DNA of 64,000 bases from Afipia sp. (lineage in GTDB: Bacteria > Pseudomonadota > Alphaproteobacteria > Rhizobiales > Xanthobacteraceae): NCBI GenBank assembly GCA_017308575.1, contig JAFKEQ010000003.1, forward strand, positions 1,240,001 to 1,304,000, in the 5' to 3' direction. Under the pieces are notes generated by a model. The model was not told the origin of the DNA and made no database searches. It saw nothing but the letters and a program-made list of their open reading frames with translations. Shown in pieces: positions 20,536 to 29,067 of this stretch (positions within the stretch are counted from its first letter, which is position 1; each line of letters begins with the position of its first letter). Both the position numbers and the translations under genes were made by a program.

Positions 20536-21951
20536 TCAGCGGCCGTCAGGCGTCCGGACGCCGAACCAGCTGTCGCGGACCTGATGATAGTGGACGCTCG
20601 GATCGTAAACGTTGGTCGCGAGGTTCAGCACGCTCGGCGACAGGCGGCCGATCGAGTTGAGCACGCTGTACGAGGCCACCACGCGGTCATGCTGCGCGGT
20701 CACGAGCGCGACGCGCGCGTTCACCAGCGCCTGCTGTGCGTTCAGGACGTCGAGCGTGGTGCGCTGCCCGACCCTCGCCTCTTCGCGAACGCCGTTCAGT
20801 GCGATTTCCGACGCCGTCACCTGCGACTGCGCGGACGACACCTGCGCCTTGCCGGCGACGAGCTGGCCCCAGGCCTGCGCGACGGTGGCGCGGGTCTGAT
20901 CGCGCACCTGTTCGAGGTTCAGGCGCTGCTGCGCCAGCGTTTCCTTCGACTGACGGATCAGCGCGTATTCTGCGCCGCCCTGGAACACCGGCACCGACAC
21001 CTGCGCGACGGCGGATGCGCCGAACGCACGGTAGGTCGCCATGGTGCTTTCAAAGGACTGCTGGACGCTGCCCTGAAGAGTGACGGTCGGGAACAGCGCG
21101 CCCTCGTTGACCTTCACCTGCAGGAAGCTGACGTCGATGCCGTACATCGCGGCGGTGACGTTCGGGTTTTCCAGCAGGCCCCGATCGACCGCCGCGGCCA
21201 GCGTCGTCGGCAGGAAGCGGTCCACGGGCGAGCCGGGCGCGAGGTTCGACGGATCGTTGCCGATGATGCGGCGGAAATTCGCGCGCGTCGTCGTGAGGGT
21301 CGATTCGGCGGTCAGAAGCTGGGTGCGGCCCGCCGCGAGCTGGGCTTCGGACTGCGCCACGTCGGTGCGGGTGACTTCGCCGACATTGAAGCGGTCGCGG
21401 GTCTGCTTGAGCGTCTGTTCCAGCACGCGCACGTTGCTGCGCTGAACTTCGACAATGGCGTAGTCGCGCAGGTAATCCATGTAGATGGTCGCAGCCGCGA
21501 ACAGCACGGTCTGCTCGAGCACACGCAGGCCTTCGCGCGCGGCCGACACCTGGCTCTCCGCCGCACGGGTCCGGTTGCCGGTCTGGCCGCCGTTGAACAG
21601 CGTTTGCGAAATGGTTGCGCCGACGGAGCGCGGCGCGTTGACGCCGTGAAGACCGATCTGGCTTAGCTGGCCGCTCCCATTCAGCGTGTTGGTCTGGGTG
21701 TCGGTGTATTGGGTTCCCGCGCTCGCCGTGACGGCGACTTTCGGCCGGTAGCCGGACAGTGCCTGCGGAACGTTTTCGTCGGTGGCGCGTACTGATGCAC
21801 GCTGTGCGTTCAACTGCGGATTGTTTTGATATGCGCGAATAAGCGCTGCCTCGATCGTGTCCGCCATGGCCGGGGTGGCCATCGCGTGACTCATCAAAAG
21901 GGCAGCGAGAGCTACGCCCGCGCCGAGCTTCATCCGATACCTAACTTGCAT
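20536..21951 (-). CDS. tolC: TolC-family outer-membrane efflux channel
   Basis: A 471-residue outer-membrane protein with a signal peptide (KLGAGVALAALLMSHAMATPAMA) and two OEP repeats of alpha-helical barrel, including IEAALIRAYQNNPQLNAQRA and VGQRTTLDVLNAQQALV, the latter being the conserved TolC hinge segment. It serves as the outer-membrane duct for type I secretion and RND/ABC efflux. Start choice is open: ATG at 21951, or ATG at 21933 (MKLGAG), which has an AGG about 7 bases upstream. It lies downstream of the isoaspartyl methyltransferase gene, a common alphaproteobacterial neighbourhood. Confidence 0.94.
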   Translation of the reverse strand: MQVRYRMKLGAGVALAALLMSHAMATPAMADTIEAALIRAYQNNPQLNAQRASVRATDENVPQALSGYRPKVAVTASAGTQYTDTQTNTLNGSGQLSQIGLHGVNAPRSVGATISQTLFNGGQTGNRTRAAESQVSAAREGLRVLEQTVLFAAATIYMDYLRDYAIVEVQRSNVRVLEQTLKQTRDRFNVGEVTRTDVAQSEAQLAAGRTQLLTAESTLTTTRANFRRIIGNDPSNLAPGSPVDRFLPTTLAAAVDRGLLENPNVTAAMYGIDVSFLQVKVNEGALFPTVTLQGSVQQSFESTMATYRAFGASAVAQVSVPVFQGGAEYALIRQSKETLAQQRLNLEQVRDQTRATVAQAWGQLVAGKAQVSSAQSQVTASEIALNGVREEARVGQRTTLDVLNAQQALVNARVALVTAQHDRVVASYSVLNSIGRLSPSVLNLATNVYDPSVHYHQVRDSWFGVRTPDGR

Positions 21952-22149
21952 TCATCAATTCCCCAAACCGGTTCGCGCGCCAAAGCACATCGAAAAGGCA
22001 CGTCAAAACCGGCAGTCGAGTCGGGCGCCCGCCCGCTGATAGTCTATGCATCGGCCGCTACAGGTGAAACCCCGCGGACCCCGCAGTTAACCGAAACTGT
22101 TCATATGGGACATTGTAGCCACACCTGCCCGCAGGCGAGGACTACAGTC

Positions 22150-22809
22150 CTAGAATGCGAACGCCGGAACCCGCTCCAGCCCCGGCAGAACCGGCGCGGA
22201 GGCATCGAAAAGAACCCGGCTGCCGAAGTCAGCCGGAGAATGGGCCACAAGGGTTGCCCGGGGCGGCTTGACCGTGGCGAACACGCCGACCAGCCGTCCA
22301 CCGAGTTGGAGCTGGTCATAAAGGCCGCGCGGTTCGACCTCGGTCGCGCCATCCAGAACGATCACGTCGTAAGGACCATGGGCGCTGTCGCCGGCGGCAG
22401 GTTCGGCCACTGAGACCGTGACATTGGAAAGGCCGGACAGGTTGGTCCTGGCCGCGGACGCCAGAGCCGTATCGGATTCGGTCGCCACAACGTCCTTCGC
22501 CAGACGGGCGATCACAGCCGCCGAATAGCCGGTGGCGCAGCCGACCACCAGCACGCGGTCAGTCTCGGTGATTCCGGCGGCCTGCAGCATCTTTGCCAAC
22601 ACCGCCGGCTTGATGAGGCAGCGCTTCGCCTTACCATCGGCGGCGACATCGATGTCCAGATCCAGATAGGCGATGGCGCGCTTGGCATCCGGCACGAAGT
22701 TCTCGCGCGGGACCGTCAGCATGGCCTCGATGATCCGCAGATCGGTCACATCGCTGGGGCGGACCTGGCAATCGACCATGTTCCGCCGGGAGGTTGCAAA
22801 GTCAGACAT
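22150..22809 (-). CDS. Protein-L-isoaspartate O-methyltransferase family protein
   Basis: A 219-residue Rossmann methyltransferase of the PCMT family. MVDCQVRPSDVTD and VPRENFVP are typical of the variant encoded upstream of tolC in alphaproteobacteria. The SAM-binding segment is RVLVVGCATGYSAAVIA, followed by VIVLDGATE. Canonical PCMT enzymes repair isoaspartyl residues. This variant has VGCATGYSA in place of the usual G-x-GSGY-type motif, so activity on isoaspartate is unproven. The ATG at 22809 (MSDFATSRRN) fits the family; the open frame upstream is unrelated. Confidence 0.87.
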   Translation of the reverse strand: MSDFATSRRNMVDCQVRPSDVTDLRIIEAMLTVPRENFVPDAKRAIAYLDLDIDVAADGKAKRCLIKPAVLAKMLQAAGITETDRVLVVGCATGYSAAVIARLAKDVVATESDTALASAARTNLSGLSNVTVSVAEPAAGDSAHGPYDVIVLDGATEVEPRGLYDQLQLGGRLVGVFATVKPPRATLVAHSPADFGSRVLFDASAPVLPGLERVPAFAF

Positions 22810-23005
22810 AAGATACCTCAGGCATTCGATGATGACGGAAACAACGGCCGCCGGCCGGGCCCGGCGCGGCCCATATTTGCTGCAAGGCGACATACGATGC
22901 AAGCCTGCCCGGGAAGCTGTCCGCAGGGCACCCATTCGCGGCCTGTAGCGGGCGGTGCTACCGTTGTCGTGTTAGGGAGAACCGCGTTCACAGACGGCGA
23001 GAATC

Positions 23006-23281
23006 ATGGACGACCGCGACAAGCCCCGCAGCCCTGCTCCACTGCCGGACATCGACTCCGGCCTGTCGGCGAACCACCTTTCCACCGTGCGGCGGCAGAT
23101 GGTGGAGTTCGACGACCTCCCGCGCGCGGTGCGCGAGGCCCTCGCATCGGCCGACCAGCCGAGCGACCAGATGATCGACGTGCTGTGCGCCATGCATCGC
23201 GGCGGCTTTCCGCTGGAGGCCATGATGAAGGTGATCGCGGTCAGCAATGCCCGCGACGAACGCGAGACCGCTCAAGGTTAA
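23006..23281 (+). CDS. Conserved-looking hypothetical protein, 91 residues
   Basis: A soluble 91-residue protein (MDDRDKPRSPAPLPDIDSG) with an acidic, proline-rich N terminus and a helical second half containing LPRAVREALASAD and FPLEAMMKVIAVSNARDE. It has no membrane segment or cysteine pair suggesting a cofactor. I do not recognise the family. Codon use matches neighbouring genes and a GCGAG stretch precedes the ATG. It is divergent from the methyltransferase gene and lies about 95 bases before tRNA-Cys. Confidence 0.65.
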   Translation: MDDRDKPRSPAPLPDIDSGLSANHLSTVRRQMVEFDDLPRAVREALASADQPSDQMIDVLCAMHRGGFPLEAMMKVIAVSNARDERETAQG

Positions 23282-23377
23282 CCAGCGGCGATCACGGTTC
23301 CGCAGCCCGAATGCAGCCCGGGACAAAACGGACCGTTGCCTAAGTGATTGGCCTTCGCTAAGAACTCGCGCCAGTGA

Positions 23378-23451
23378 GGCCACGTGGCGGAGTGGTTACG
23401 CAACGGTCTGCAAAACCGTGTACACCAGTTCAATTCTGGTCGTGGCCTCCA
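23378..23451 (+). tRNA. tRNA-Cys (GCA)
   Basis: A 74-base cloverleaf. The acceptor stem GGCCACG pairs with CGTGGCC, discriminator base T73 is the identity base for cysteine tRNA, and CCA is encoded. The anticodon stem ACGGT/ACCGT closes the loop CTGCAAA with anticodon GCA. The T arm reads CCAGTTCAATTCTGG. Confidence 0.96.
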
Positions 23452-23463
23452 GATTCCTTCATC

Positions 23464-23484
23464 CGCCGGGTGCCGCACCCGGCG
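23464..23484 (+). terminator. Hairpin downstream of tRNA-Cys
   Basis: A perfect 9-bp stem (CGCCGGGTG / CACCCGGCG) with a CCG loop lies 12 bases after the tRNA-Cys CCA end. No T-run follows, so it is a candidate 3' processing or termination hairpin rather than a textbook intrinsic terminator. Confidence 0.4.
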
Positions 23485-23577
23485 ATATGATCGGGCGATG
23501 TGAACTTTCGAAGACTTTGCTCTTTGCAAGCCACGGAGCCTTTGTTATACGCGGCCCCATTGCTGATTCAGCAATAT

Positions 23578-23652
23578 TCCTCGGTAGCTCAGCGGTAGAG
23601 CATTCGACTGTTAATCGAATGGTCGCTGGTTCGAATCCAGCCCGGGGAGCCA
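23578..23652 (+). tRNA. tRNA-Asn (GTT)
   Basis: A 75-base cloverleaf. The acceptor stem TCCTCGG pairs with CCGGGGA (one G-T pair), G73 is the discriminator and CCA is encoded. The anticodon stem TTCGA/TCGAA closes the loop CTGTTAA with anticodon GTT. The T arm is CTGGTTCGAATCCAG. It is 126 bases after tRNA-Cys on the same strand. Confidence 0.96.
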
Positions 23653-23788
23653 AATTAAATCAATCACTTACAATTTAAACCTGAGATTTTGGATCGGAAT
23701 AATCCCGCTCTGGATGGCCCTCCTCGTGGGCTCATATTCCCGCGCGCGCCAGCGCGCAGGTTCGCCTTGTCCGTCCTGATCGAAAGCA

Positions 23789-23992
23789 CTACCGGCGACG
23801 GCCGTAATTCCTGACGCAGGTCGCGCGGATACCGGACGCCGATGCCATACACTGGCGATAGCTGAAATATCTGCAGTCGCCCGGACCGGCCGAATTCTTC
23901 AGACAGAATCGTGCGCCTCGCGCTGCTTCGGCACTCGAACCGAGTGCGGCACCGAGGCCGATCAGGGCAATCGCAATCATCATTCGACGCAT
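23789..23992 (-). CDS. DUF3551 family small secreted protein
   Basis: A 67-residue protein with a signal peptide (MIAIALIGLGAALGSSAEA) and a mature part with three cysteines in the spacing of DUF3551: FCLKNSAGPGDCRYFSYRQC, then SGIRATCVRN. DUF3551 proteins are abundant in Bradyrhizobium-type genomes and have no known function. The start is well supported: AGGAGG lies 6 bases before the ATG at 23992. It is monocistronic between tRNA-Asn and the outer-membrane barrel gene. Confidence 0.83.
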   Translation of the reverse strand: MRRMMIAIALIGLGAALGSSAEAARGARFCLKNSAGPGDCRYFSYRQCMASASGIRATCVRNYGRRR

Positions 23993-24096
23993 TGTTTCCT
24001 CCTGTGTTGTCCGACAAGAACATCACGGCCCGGTCAATGTTCCAGAAGCGGCGACGACTCGCCTTGTGAAAGTGTTGTCGTGCCGACGCGCCAATG

Positions 24097-24123
24097 AAAA
24101 AGCCCCGGCTCGCGCCGGGGCTT
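24097..24123 (-). terminator. Intrinsic terminator of the outer-membrane barrel gene
   Basis: On the minus strand, an 8-bp GC-rich stem (AGCCCCGG / CCGGGGCT) with a 6-base loop is followed by TTTTTCATT. It starts 30 bases after the stop of the barrel gene, a textbook rho-independent terminator. Confidence 0.88.
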
Positions 24124-24152
24124 GAAGGTTCAAAACTGGAAAAGAAAAGAAC

Positions 24153-24914
24153 TTAGTACTTCGCGAGTATCGGACCGCCCCAGTTGAAGTGATAGTTCAC
24201 GCCAACCTTCACGGTGTGGAGATCGTCAGTGTAGTTGAGAGTGCCTCTGGTCGTTCCGCCAGCGCTTACCAGAGCGATGTTGGTCCGATCAAAGTTGTAA
24301 TACTGGTACTCAACCTTCGCCGACCAGGCTGGAGCGAACATGTACTCCAGACCGCCGCCGATCGTGTAACCCGTCTGCTTGCTGTCGACCACGACCGTGC
24401 CTGAGGTCGGGAAACCGTTGAGCGACGAGAAGCCGTTGTTGTCGCGGAATGCGACACCGCCCTTGGCATAGATCAGGCCCGGACCCCAGGTGTAGCCGAG
24501 GCGGCCGGTGACGGAGCCGAGCCAGTCATTTCGCTCGCGAAGAATGTCGCGGATGTTGTTCGGATTGCCGCCGCTTCCGCGGATGGTGCGGTCGTTACCG
24601 GACAGGCCGCTGATCTGACCCTCGATGCCAACCACCCAGTTCGGCGCGAACTGGTAGTCGGCGCCGATCTGACCGCCGCCGAGGAACGCGCCGTCATTGC
24701 CGCTGGTTGATGCGGTGGCAAACGTTCCTGCACCGGTAAGACCGTTATTGTCGCCGAACGCGGCTCCGATGTGCACACCGGCGTAGAAACCGGTCCAGTT
24801 GTAAACGGGAGCGGTGTAGACGGGTGCCTTGGTATAGGTGCGCGCAGGCAGGTCGGCCGCAGCAGCAATGGATGTGGATGCAAGAAGCGCGAGCGCAACA
24901 AGATTCAGTTTCAT
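24153..24914 (-). CDS. Omp25/Omp31-type outer-membrane beta-barrel protein
   Basis: A 253-residue protein with a signal peptide (MKLNLVALALLASTSIAAAA) and the rhizobial barrel pattern: a DLPARTYTKAP linker, YNWTGFYAGVHIGAAFG as first strand, alternating strands such as WLGSVTGRLGYTWG and WSAKVEYQYYNF, and a terminal strand VKVGVNYHFNW. It ends with ILAKY rather than a terminal Phe. Relatives (Omp31, RopB-like) are abundant structural or porin-like proteins; transport here is unproven. The ATG at 24914 has GGAGA about 7 bases upstream, which settles the start. A strong terminator follows. Confidence 0.9.
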   Translation of the reverse strand: MKLNLVALALLASTSIAAAADLPARTYTKAPVYTAPVYNWTGFYAGVHIGAAFGDNNGLTGAGTFATASTSGNDGAFLGGGQIGADYQFAPNWVVGIEGQISGLSGNDRTIRGSGGNPNNIRDILRERNDWLGSVTGRLGYTWGPGLIYAKGGVAFRDNNGFSSLNGFPTSGTVVVDSKQTGYTIGGGLEYMFAPAWSAKVEYQYYNFDRTNIALVSAGGTTRGTLNYTDDLHTVKVGVNYHFNWGGPILAKY

Positions 24915-25206
24915 CTTAAGTCTCCGGCAATCCGTAAAATACAAGACATCATGCGCACCGTTCGCCTGGCGGATCAAGCGCGTGCAGCTTTGTCGGTCAA
25001 TTTGGCTGGAAACTGAGCTATTTATACCACAACAAGATACCTTTACGGCGAGCGCAATGTATTTCGCTCACCGAAGACTCAATAAATTCAATGAGTTAGA
25101 CTTGCTGCTGGGGTTGTTTTCCTTGCGGCCAGGCAGGCGCGAACATACCTGAATCCGGGCCGGCCGAGCGACATGCGGACCGTAATCGGGAAAAGGTGAT
25201 TTGAGC

Positions 25207-25563
25207 GTGACCGAAAAGGCCGGGAGTCGAGACGCCAGTGCCGAACTCGATCGTCATTTCGACTGGATCGCGGAGCGCCTGCCGCCGAAAGGCGCGAACT
25301 TCGTCCGATGGGTCCGCCAGCCCTCCTCACGCTGGGTCCGGATTCCCCTCGCCCTGCTTCTGATCGTTGGCGGCGTTCTCAGTTTTCTGCCCGTGCTCGG
25401 CATCTGGATGCTGCCGCTTGGCCTGCTCCTTGTCGCGCAGGACGTGCCCTTCCTGCAGCAACCGCTGGCGGATGCGCTGGGTTGGGGCGAACGCAAGTGG
25501 ATGGAGTGGAAGGCGAAGCGCGAAGCGAAAGATGAAACGCGCACCACGAAGGATGACCAATGA
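25207..25563 (+). CDS. Small inner-membrane protein (118 residues, function unknown)
   Basis: The N-terminal 40 residues are soluble (TEKAGSRDASAELDRHFDW), followed by a hydrophobic hairpin from about 45 to 80 (IPLALLLIVGGVLSFLPVLG, then LPLGLLLVAQDVPFLQQP) and a charged C-terminal tail rich in Lys and Glu. The glycine/proline-broken hydrophobic block resembles small transmembrane proteins of the PGPGW sort, but that match is weak. The GTG at 25207 has AAAGGTG at good spacing; a TTG at 25201 is also in frame. Its stop overlaps the next tiny gene as ATGA. Confidence 0.7.
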   Translation: MTEKAGSRDASAELDRHFDWIAERLPPKGANFVRWVRQPSSRWVRIPLALLLIVGGVLSFLPVLGIWMLPLGLLLVAQDVPFLQQPLADALGWGERKWMEWKAKREAKDETRTTKDDQ

Positions 25564-25721
25564 GCACGCCGCTCGACATCATCGTTCCGGCCCTGATGTG
25601 CGCGGCCCTGCTGTGGTGGATCGGCCGCGGCATGGGCACGCGCGCGATCCTGCTTGCGACATTCATCACACTTACAGTCATCGCGGGCGTGATGCTGATC
25701 GAAAACCGCGGTGGGCCGTAG
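25560..25721 (+). CDS. Tiny two-helix membrane protein (53 residues)
   Basis: An ATG at 25560 overlaps the TGA of the preceding gene (ATGA), then 53 codons run to a TAG. The product begins MSTPLDIIVPALMCAALLWW and has a second hydrophobic stretch ILLATFITLTVIAGVMLI, so it is probably a two-helix inner-membrane protein. I do not recognise a family. The overlap and shared membrane character argue that it is real and works with its neighbour, but no motif tells what it does. Confidence 0.6.
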   Translation: MSTPLDIIVPALMCAALLWWIGRGMGTRAILLATFITLTVIAGVMLIENRGGP

Positions 25722-25829
25722 GTTTTCACGCGCGAACTGCCGGTTTCCTGCACGCTGACGTTACCAGGACGATCTGGCCGCCCGTTACGTTCCGGCGTAG
25801 AGATGATCTGAACGGGAGACGCAGGCAAT

Positions 25830-26255
25830 ATGGTGAGTGACGCGAACATTCATGCTGGCCAGTGCCATTGCGGCGCGGTGCGTCTGGAGGTGACGCTGAG
25901 CGAGGGGTTCAGTTCGATCCGCCGTTGCACCTGCTCTTATTGCCGGATGCGAGGTGCCGTCATGGTGATGGCGGAAACGGGTGGGATCAAGATCCTGCAG
26001 GGTACGGACTCATTGACAAGCTACCGTTTCCATACCGGATCGGCCGAGCATTTCTTCTGTTCCCGCTGCGGAATATACACCCACCATCAACGGCGATCTA
26101 ACCAGAACCTCTATGCCGTGAACGTGGCTTGCCTCGACGGGCTCAGCCCGTTCGATTTTCCCGAAGTCCCAGTCATGGACGGCGTCAATCACACGAACGA
26201 CACCGGCCAGCCGACGCGCCAGGCGGGCACGCTCCGCTTTATCCCGGCCGACTGA
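25830..26255 (+). CDS. GFA/CENP-V family zinc-binding protein
   Basis: A 141-residue protein of the glutathione-dependent formaldehyde-activating (GFA) fold. The zinc-binding cysteines are visible as CHCGAVRLEV, CTCSYCRMRG and FFCSRCGIYTHH. The family includes Gfa, once proposed to speed formaldehyde adduct formation with glutathione, and many members of unknown role, so function stays open. Start is the ATG at 25830. It lies 108 bases after the tiny membrane gene and is convergent with the DTW-domain gene. Confidence 0.88.
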   Translation: MVSDANIHAGQCHCGAVRLEVTLSEGFSSIRRCTCSYCRMRGAVMVMAETGGIKILQGTDSLTSYRFHTGSAEHFFCSRCGIYTHHQRRSNQNLYAVNVACLDGLSPFDFPEVPVMDGVNHTNDTGQPTRQAGTLRFIPAD

Positions 26256-26278
26256 GTGCGACAGTCGGCCGACGACCG

Positions 26279-27031
26279 TCAGGATGACGCGTACTTCTTG
26301 CCGCGCCGGTTTTCCGGACGGCGATAATCCCGCTTCTTCGGCTTCGGCGCGAGTTCGGGCATCGTCGTCTGCACATCGCGGTACTGTGTCAGCATCCGCT
26401 GGAAGGTCGCGTTGAGTTGGGTTTCGATCTCGGGACGGTTTTCCAGCCGCGCCAGCACCATGCCGGCGGCTTCGATGGTGGACAGCCCGTCGCGGCGTGG
26501 CTCCTTGCGCAGCTTGCCGTAAAGCGACGGTTTCGCCGGGCCGAGAATGATGCGCCGGCATTTCAGCATCCACGCATTGCGCCACCACAGCGCCTTGGCC
26601 TGGCTCCAGGTGCCGTCGAGCAGCACGACGCCTTCGAGGTCGCGCAGGATTCCGCGCTGGTGCTCCTCAAGCTCGCCCTTGCGGTCGATCGCGACCACGT
26701 CGCGGTCGGTGGCGAGATCGGCGACCTTCGCGGAGCCGAGATACAGGATCGCCCATTGCTGCGGATCGACTTCGCGTCCGAGAATTTTGGACAGGCTCGG
26801 CCAGGACAGCCCGACCTTGTGCGTGGCGTTCGTGAGCTGCTGCGCGGCGAGCCGCGCCGTGCCCAGCGTCCGGTCCTGTTCCTGCGGATGCTGCAGGATC
26901 AGAAGTTCGATCCGGTTGTCGATCGGTGCGATGCTGTCGCAGATGCAGAACGGCAGCGGCTTGCCGCAACGCGGGCATTCCTCGATCTCTTCCGCGACAC
27001 CGGCGGCAACAGGCTTGGCTGATTTGGACAT
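26279..27031 (-). CDS. DTW-domain tRNA-uridine aminocarboxypropyltransferase
   Basis: A 250-residue DTW-domain protein. An N-terminal zinc-ribbon-like CPRCGKPLPFCIC is followed by VVLLDGTWSQAKALWW, which holds the family DTW-type motif (here GTW), and SLYGKLRKEPRRDGLSTIEA. Family members TapT/TuaA transfer the aminocarboxypropyl group of SAM to uridine in tRNA, forming acp3U, for example at position 47. The C-terminal tail is basic (KPKKRDYRRPENRRGKKY), consistent with RNA binding. Confidence 0.87.
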   Translation of the reverse strand: MSKSAKPVAAGVAEEIEECPRCGKPLPFCICDSIAPIDNRIELLILQHPQEQDRTLGTARLAAQQLTNATHKVGLSWPSLSKILGREVDPQQWAILYLGSAKVADLATDRDVVAIDRKGELEEHQRGILRDLEGVVLLDGTWSQAKALWWRNAWMLKCRRIILGPAKPSLYGKLRKEPRRDGLSTIEAAGMVLARLENRPEIETQLNATFQRMLTQYRDVQTTMPELAPKPKKRDYRRPENRRGKKYASS

Positions 27032-27081
27032 GGCCCGGCTATACGCTTCGCGCCGCCGATCAGCAACCGCTCATCGTCCCG

Positions 27082-29010
27082 TCACGCGGCTTTGGATGCG
27101 GGCGTGCTTCGCCGCCGCAGCCAGCGGCCCATCAGGCGGCGGCCGCTCTTGCGCGGAATCAGATCGATGTCGCTCACGAGCTTCGCGCCGCCCTTGCGCC
27201 GTTCGAGGGTGATCTTACGGCTGTGAAACTGCTCCAGTTCGGGACGGTGCGCGACGCTGACGATGGTGGCGTCGCTGAGTTCATCGTGCAGCAGCTTCAT
27301 GATGTTGTCCTGCCCCGCCTCGTCCAGCGCCGACGTCGCTTCGTCGAGAACGATGATGTCCGGCCGGTGCAGCAGCAGGCGCGCGAAGGCGAGCCGCTGT
27401 TTCTCGCCGCCAGACAAGGTCTGGTCCCATGGCGCGTCTTCCTCGATCTTGTCCTTCAGGTGCGCGAGGCCGACCTTGTCGAGCGCCTCCGCCATCTCCT
27501 CGACGGTCCAGTCCTCCGCCGCGCCCGGATAGGCGATGGCCCGGCGTAGCGTTCCCGAGGGCACGTAAGGTTTCTGCGGCAGCATGAACATGCGCCGGTC
27601 GGCACGAATGTCGACGCTGCCGCCGCCCCATGGCCACAGGCCCGCGATGGCGCGCACCAGCGTGCTCTTTCCGGTGCCGGATTCGCCCGCGACCAGCACG
27701 CGCTCGCCGGGCCCGATCTCCACCTCGGACTGTCCGACCACGGCGGTGCCGTCATCCAGCGTCACCGACAGGTCATTGAGCCGCAGCATCGCGTCGCTGT
27801 CCGTCTCGCCGCGCGTGATCCGGTTGGAGCCGTCGCCGGTCTCGGCACGTTCAAGGCCGTCGAGCGACATCATCAGCGATGCGATGCGCCGCGCGCCGGC
27901 GTTCCATTCGGCGAGGCGCGGATAGTTGTCCACCAGCCAGCCGAAGGCTGTCTGCACGATGGTGAAGGCCGAGGCCGCCTGCATCACCTGCCCCAGCGTC
28001 ATGCTGCCGTCGAGAAACTTCGGCGCACAGAGCAGGATCGGAATCACCGGCGCGATCAGGTTCGAGCCCTGCGAGACGACCGTGGTCCGCATGTGCTGGC
28101 CGCACAGCAGCGCCCATTGCCGCAGCACGTTGCCAAACGACTTGTCGATGCCGGAGCGCTCCTCGTCCTCGCCGCCGAGCAGCGCGATGCTTTCGCCGTT
28201 CTCGCGCACGCGCGTCAGCGCGTAGCGGTAGTCCGCCTCCGCCTGATTTTTGCTTTCCGAGATCGAGACGAAATTCCGGCCGATCACGACCATCGATCCG
28301 CTCGCGATCACGGCGTAGACGACAGCGGCAATCACCAGAAAGCCCGGAATGGTGACGGTGGCGCTGCCGAACGACAAGGTCAGCGCGCCGCCGATGGTCC
28401 ACAGCACTACGATGAAGGTGGTCGCGGACAGGAACGCCTGCGTCACACCGGCCGCGAAATCCACCGGCGCATCGGTCGCAATCCGCAGATCCTCGGCAAT
28501 GCGATATTCGGGATTTTGATGATCGCCGCCGACCAGATTGAGCTGATAATAACGGCCGTTGGTCAGCCATCGCGACACCACGGCGTTGGTGAGCCACGAG
28601 CGCCAGCGGCGCTGCGTGCTCATCCGCGCGAACACTTGCGTGACGCCGACCACCACGCTGCCGATGGCGAGCGGAAAGAAGATGCCGGTCAGATAGAAAA
28701 CCCTGGCGGAATCCTTTTTCTCGATGGCGTCGAAGATCGAGCGGTTCCAGACGTTGATGCCGTACTGGAACGAGATCTGAAGAACGATCAGGAGAAGCAG
28801 GCCGAGGGTGAAGGCCCATGCCAGACGACCGCCTCCCTTGCCCCAGAAGCCGCGCGCGCTGATCCAGAACCGCGTCAGCAGGTAGTCGCGCCGCAACTCC
28901 TCGGCTTCCTCCGGCGACAGCGCTGAATCAGGTTCTAGAATTTCGGGCGGCGGGGCTTCGACAGGATTCCCGGTTTCGGCGACAACTTCCTGAATCGGCG
29001 GCTTTTTCAT
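27082..29010 (-). CDS. SbmA/YddA-type ABC transporter, fused permease and ATPase
   Basis: A 642-residue half transporter. Residues 1-350 hold about six membrane segments of the SbmA/BacA-like membrane domain (NPEYRIAEDLRIATDAPVDF is typical). The C-terminal ATPase has Walker A AGESGTGKST, signature LSGGEKQRLAFARLLL and Walker B IIVLDEATSALDE. Related proteins (YddA of E. coli, the BacA-related family in rhizobia and Brucella, Rv1819c) are linked to peptides, cobalamin or very-long-chain fatty acids in lipid A; substrate here is unknown. It is monocistronic and sits just before the RND operon. Confidence 0.9.
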   Translation of the reverse strand: MKKPPIQEVVAETGNPVEAPPPEILEPDSALSPEEAEELRRDYLLTRFWISARGFWGKGGGRLAWAFTLGLLLLIVLQISFQYGINVWNRSIFDAIEKKDSARVFYLTGIFFPLAIGSVVVGVTQVFARMSTQRRWRSWLTNAVVSRWLTNGRYYQLNLVGGDHQNPEYRIAEDLRIATDAPVDFAAGVTQAFLSATTFIVVLWTIGGALTLSFGSATVTIPGFLVIAAVVYAVIASGSMVVIGRNFVSISESKNQAEADYRYALTRVRENGESIALLGGEDEERSGIDKSFGNVLRQWALLCGQHMRTTVVSQGSNLIAPVIPILLCAPKFLDGSMTLGQVMQAASAFTIVQTAFGWLVDNYPRLAEWNAGARRIASLMMSLDGLERAETGDGSNRITRGETDSDAMLRLNDLSVTLDDGTAVVGQSEVEIGPGERVLVAGESGTGKSTLVRAIAGLWPWGGGSVDIRADRRMFMLPQKPYVPSGTLRRAIAYPGAAEDWTVEEMAEALDKVGLAHLKDKIEEDAPWDQTLSGGEKQRLAFARLLLHRPDIIVLDEATSALDEAGQDNIMKLLHDELSDATIVSVAHRPELEQFHSRKITLERRKGGAKLVSDIDLIPRKSGRRLMGRWLRRRSTPASKAA

Positions 29011-29067
29011 GCCGGTATAATGCGGTGGAATTTATAAGGTTCCCGCGCGTCGTTGCGTTGCCGCAAA

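Noticed and set aside
23378..23652. tRNA-Cys/tRNA-Asn as integration sites for a genomic island
   Set aside because: No integrase gene and no repeat of a tRNA 3' end was seen nearby; the neighbouring genes look native.
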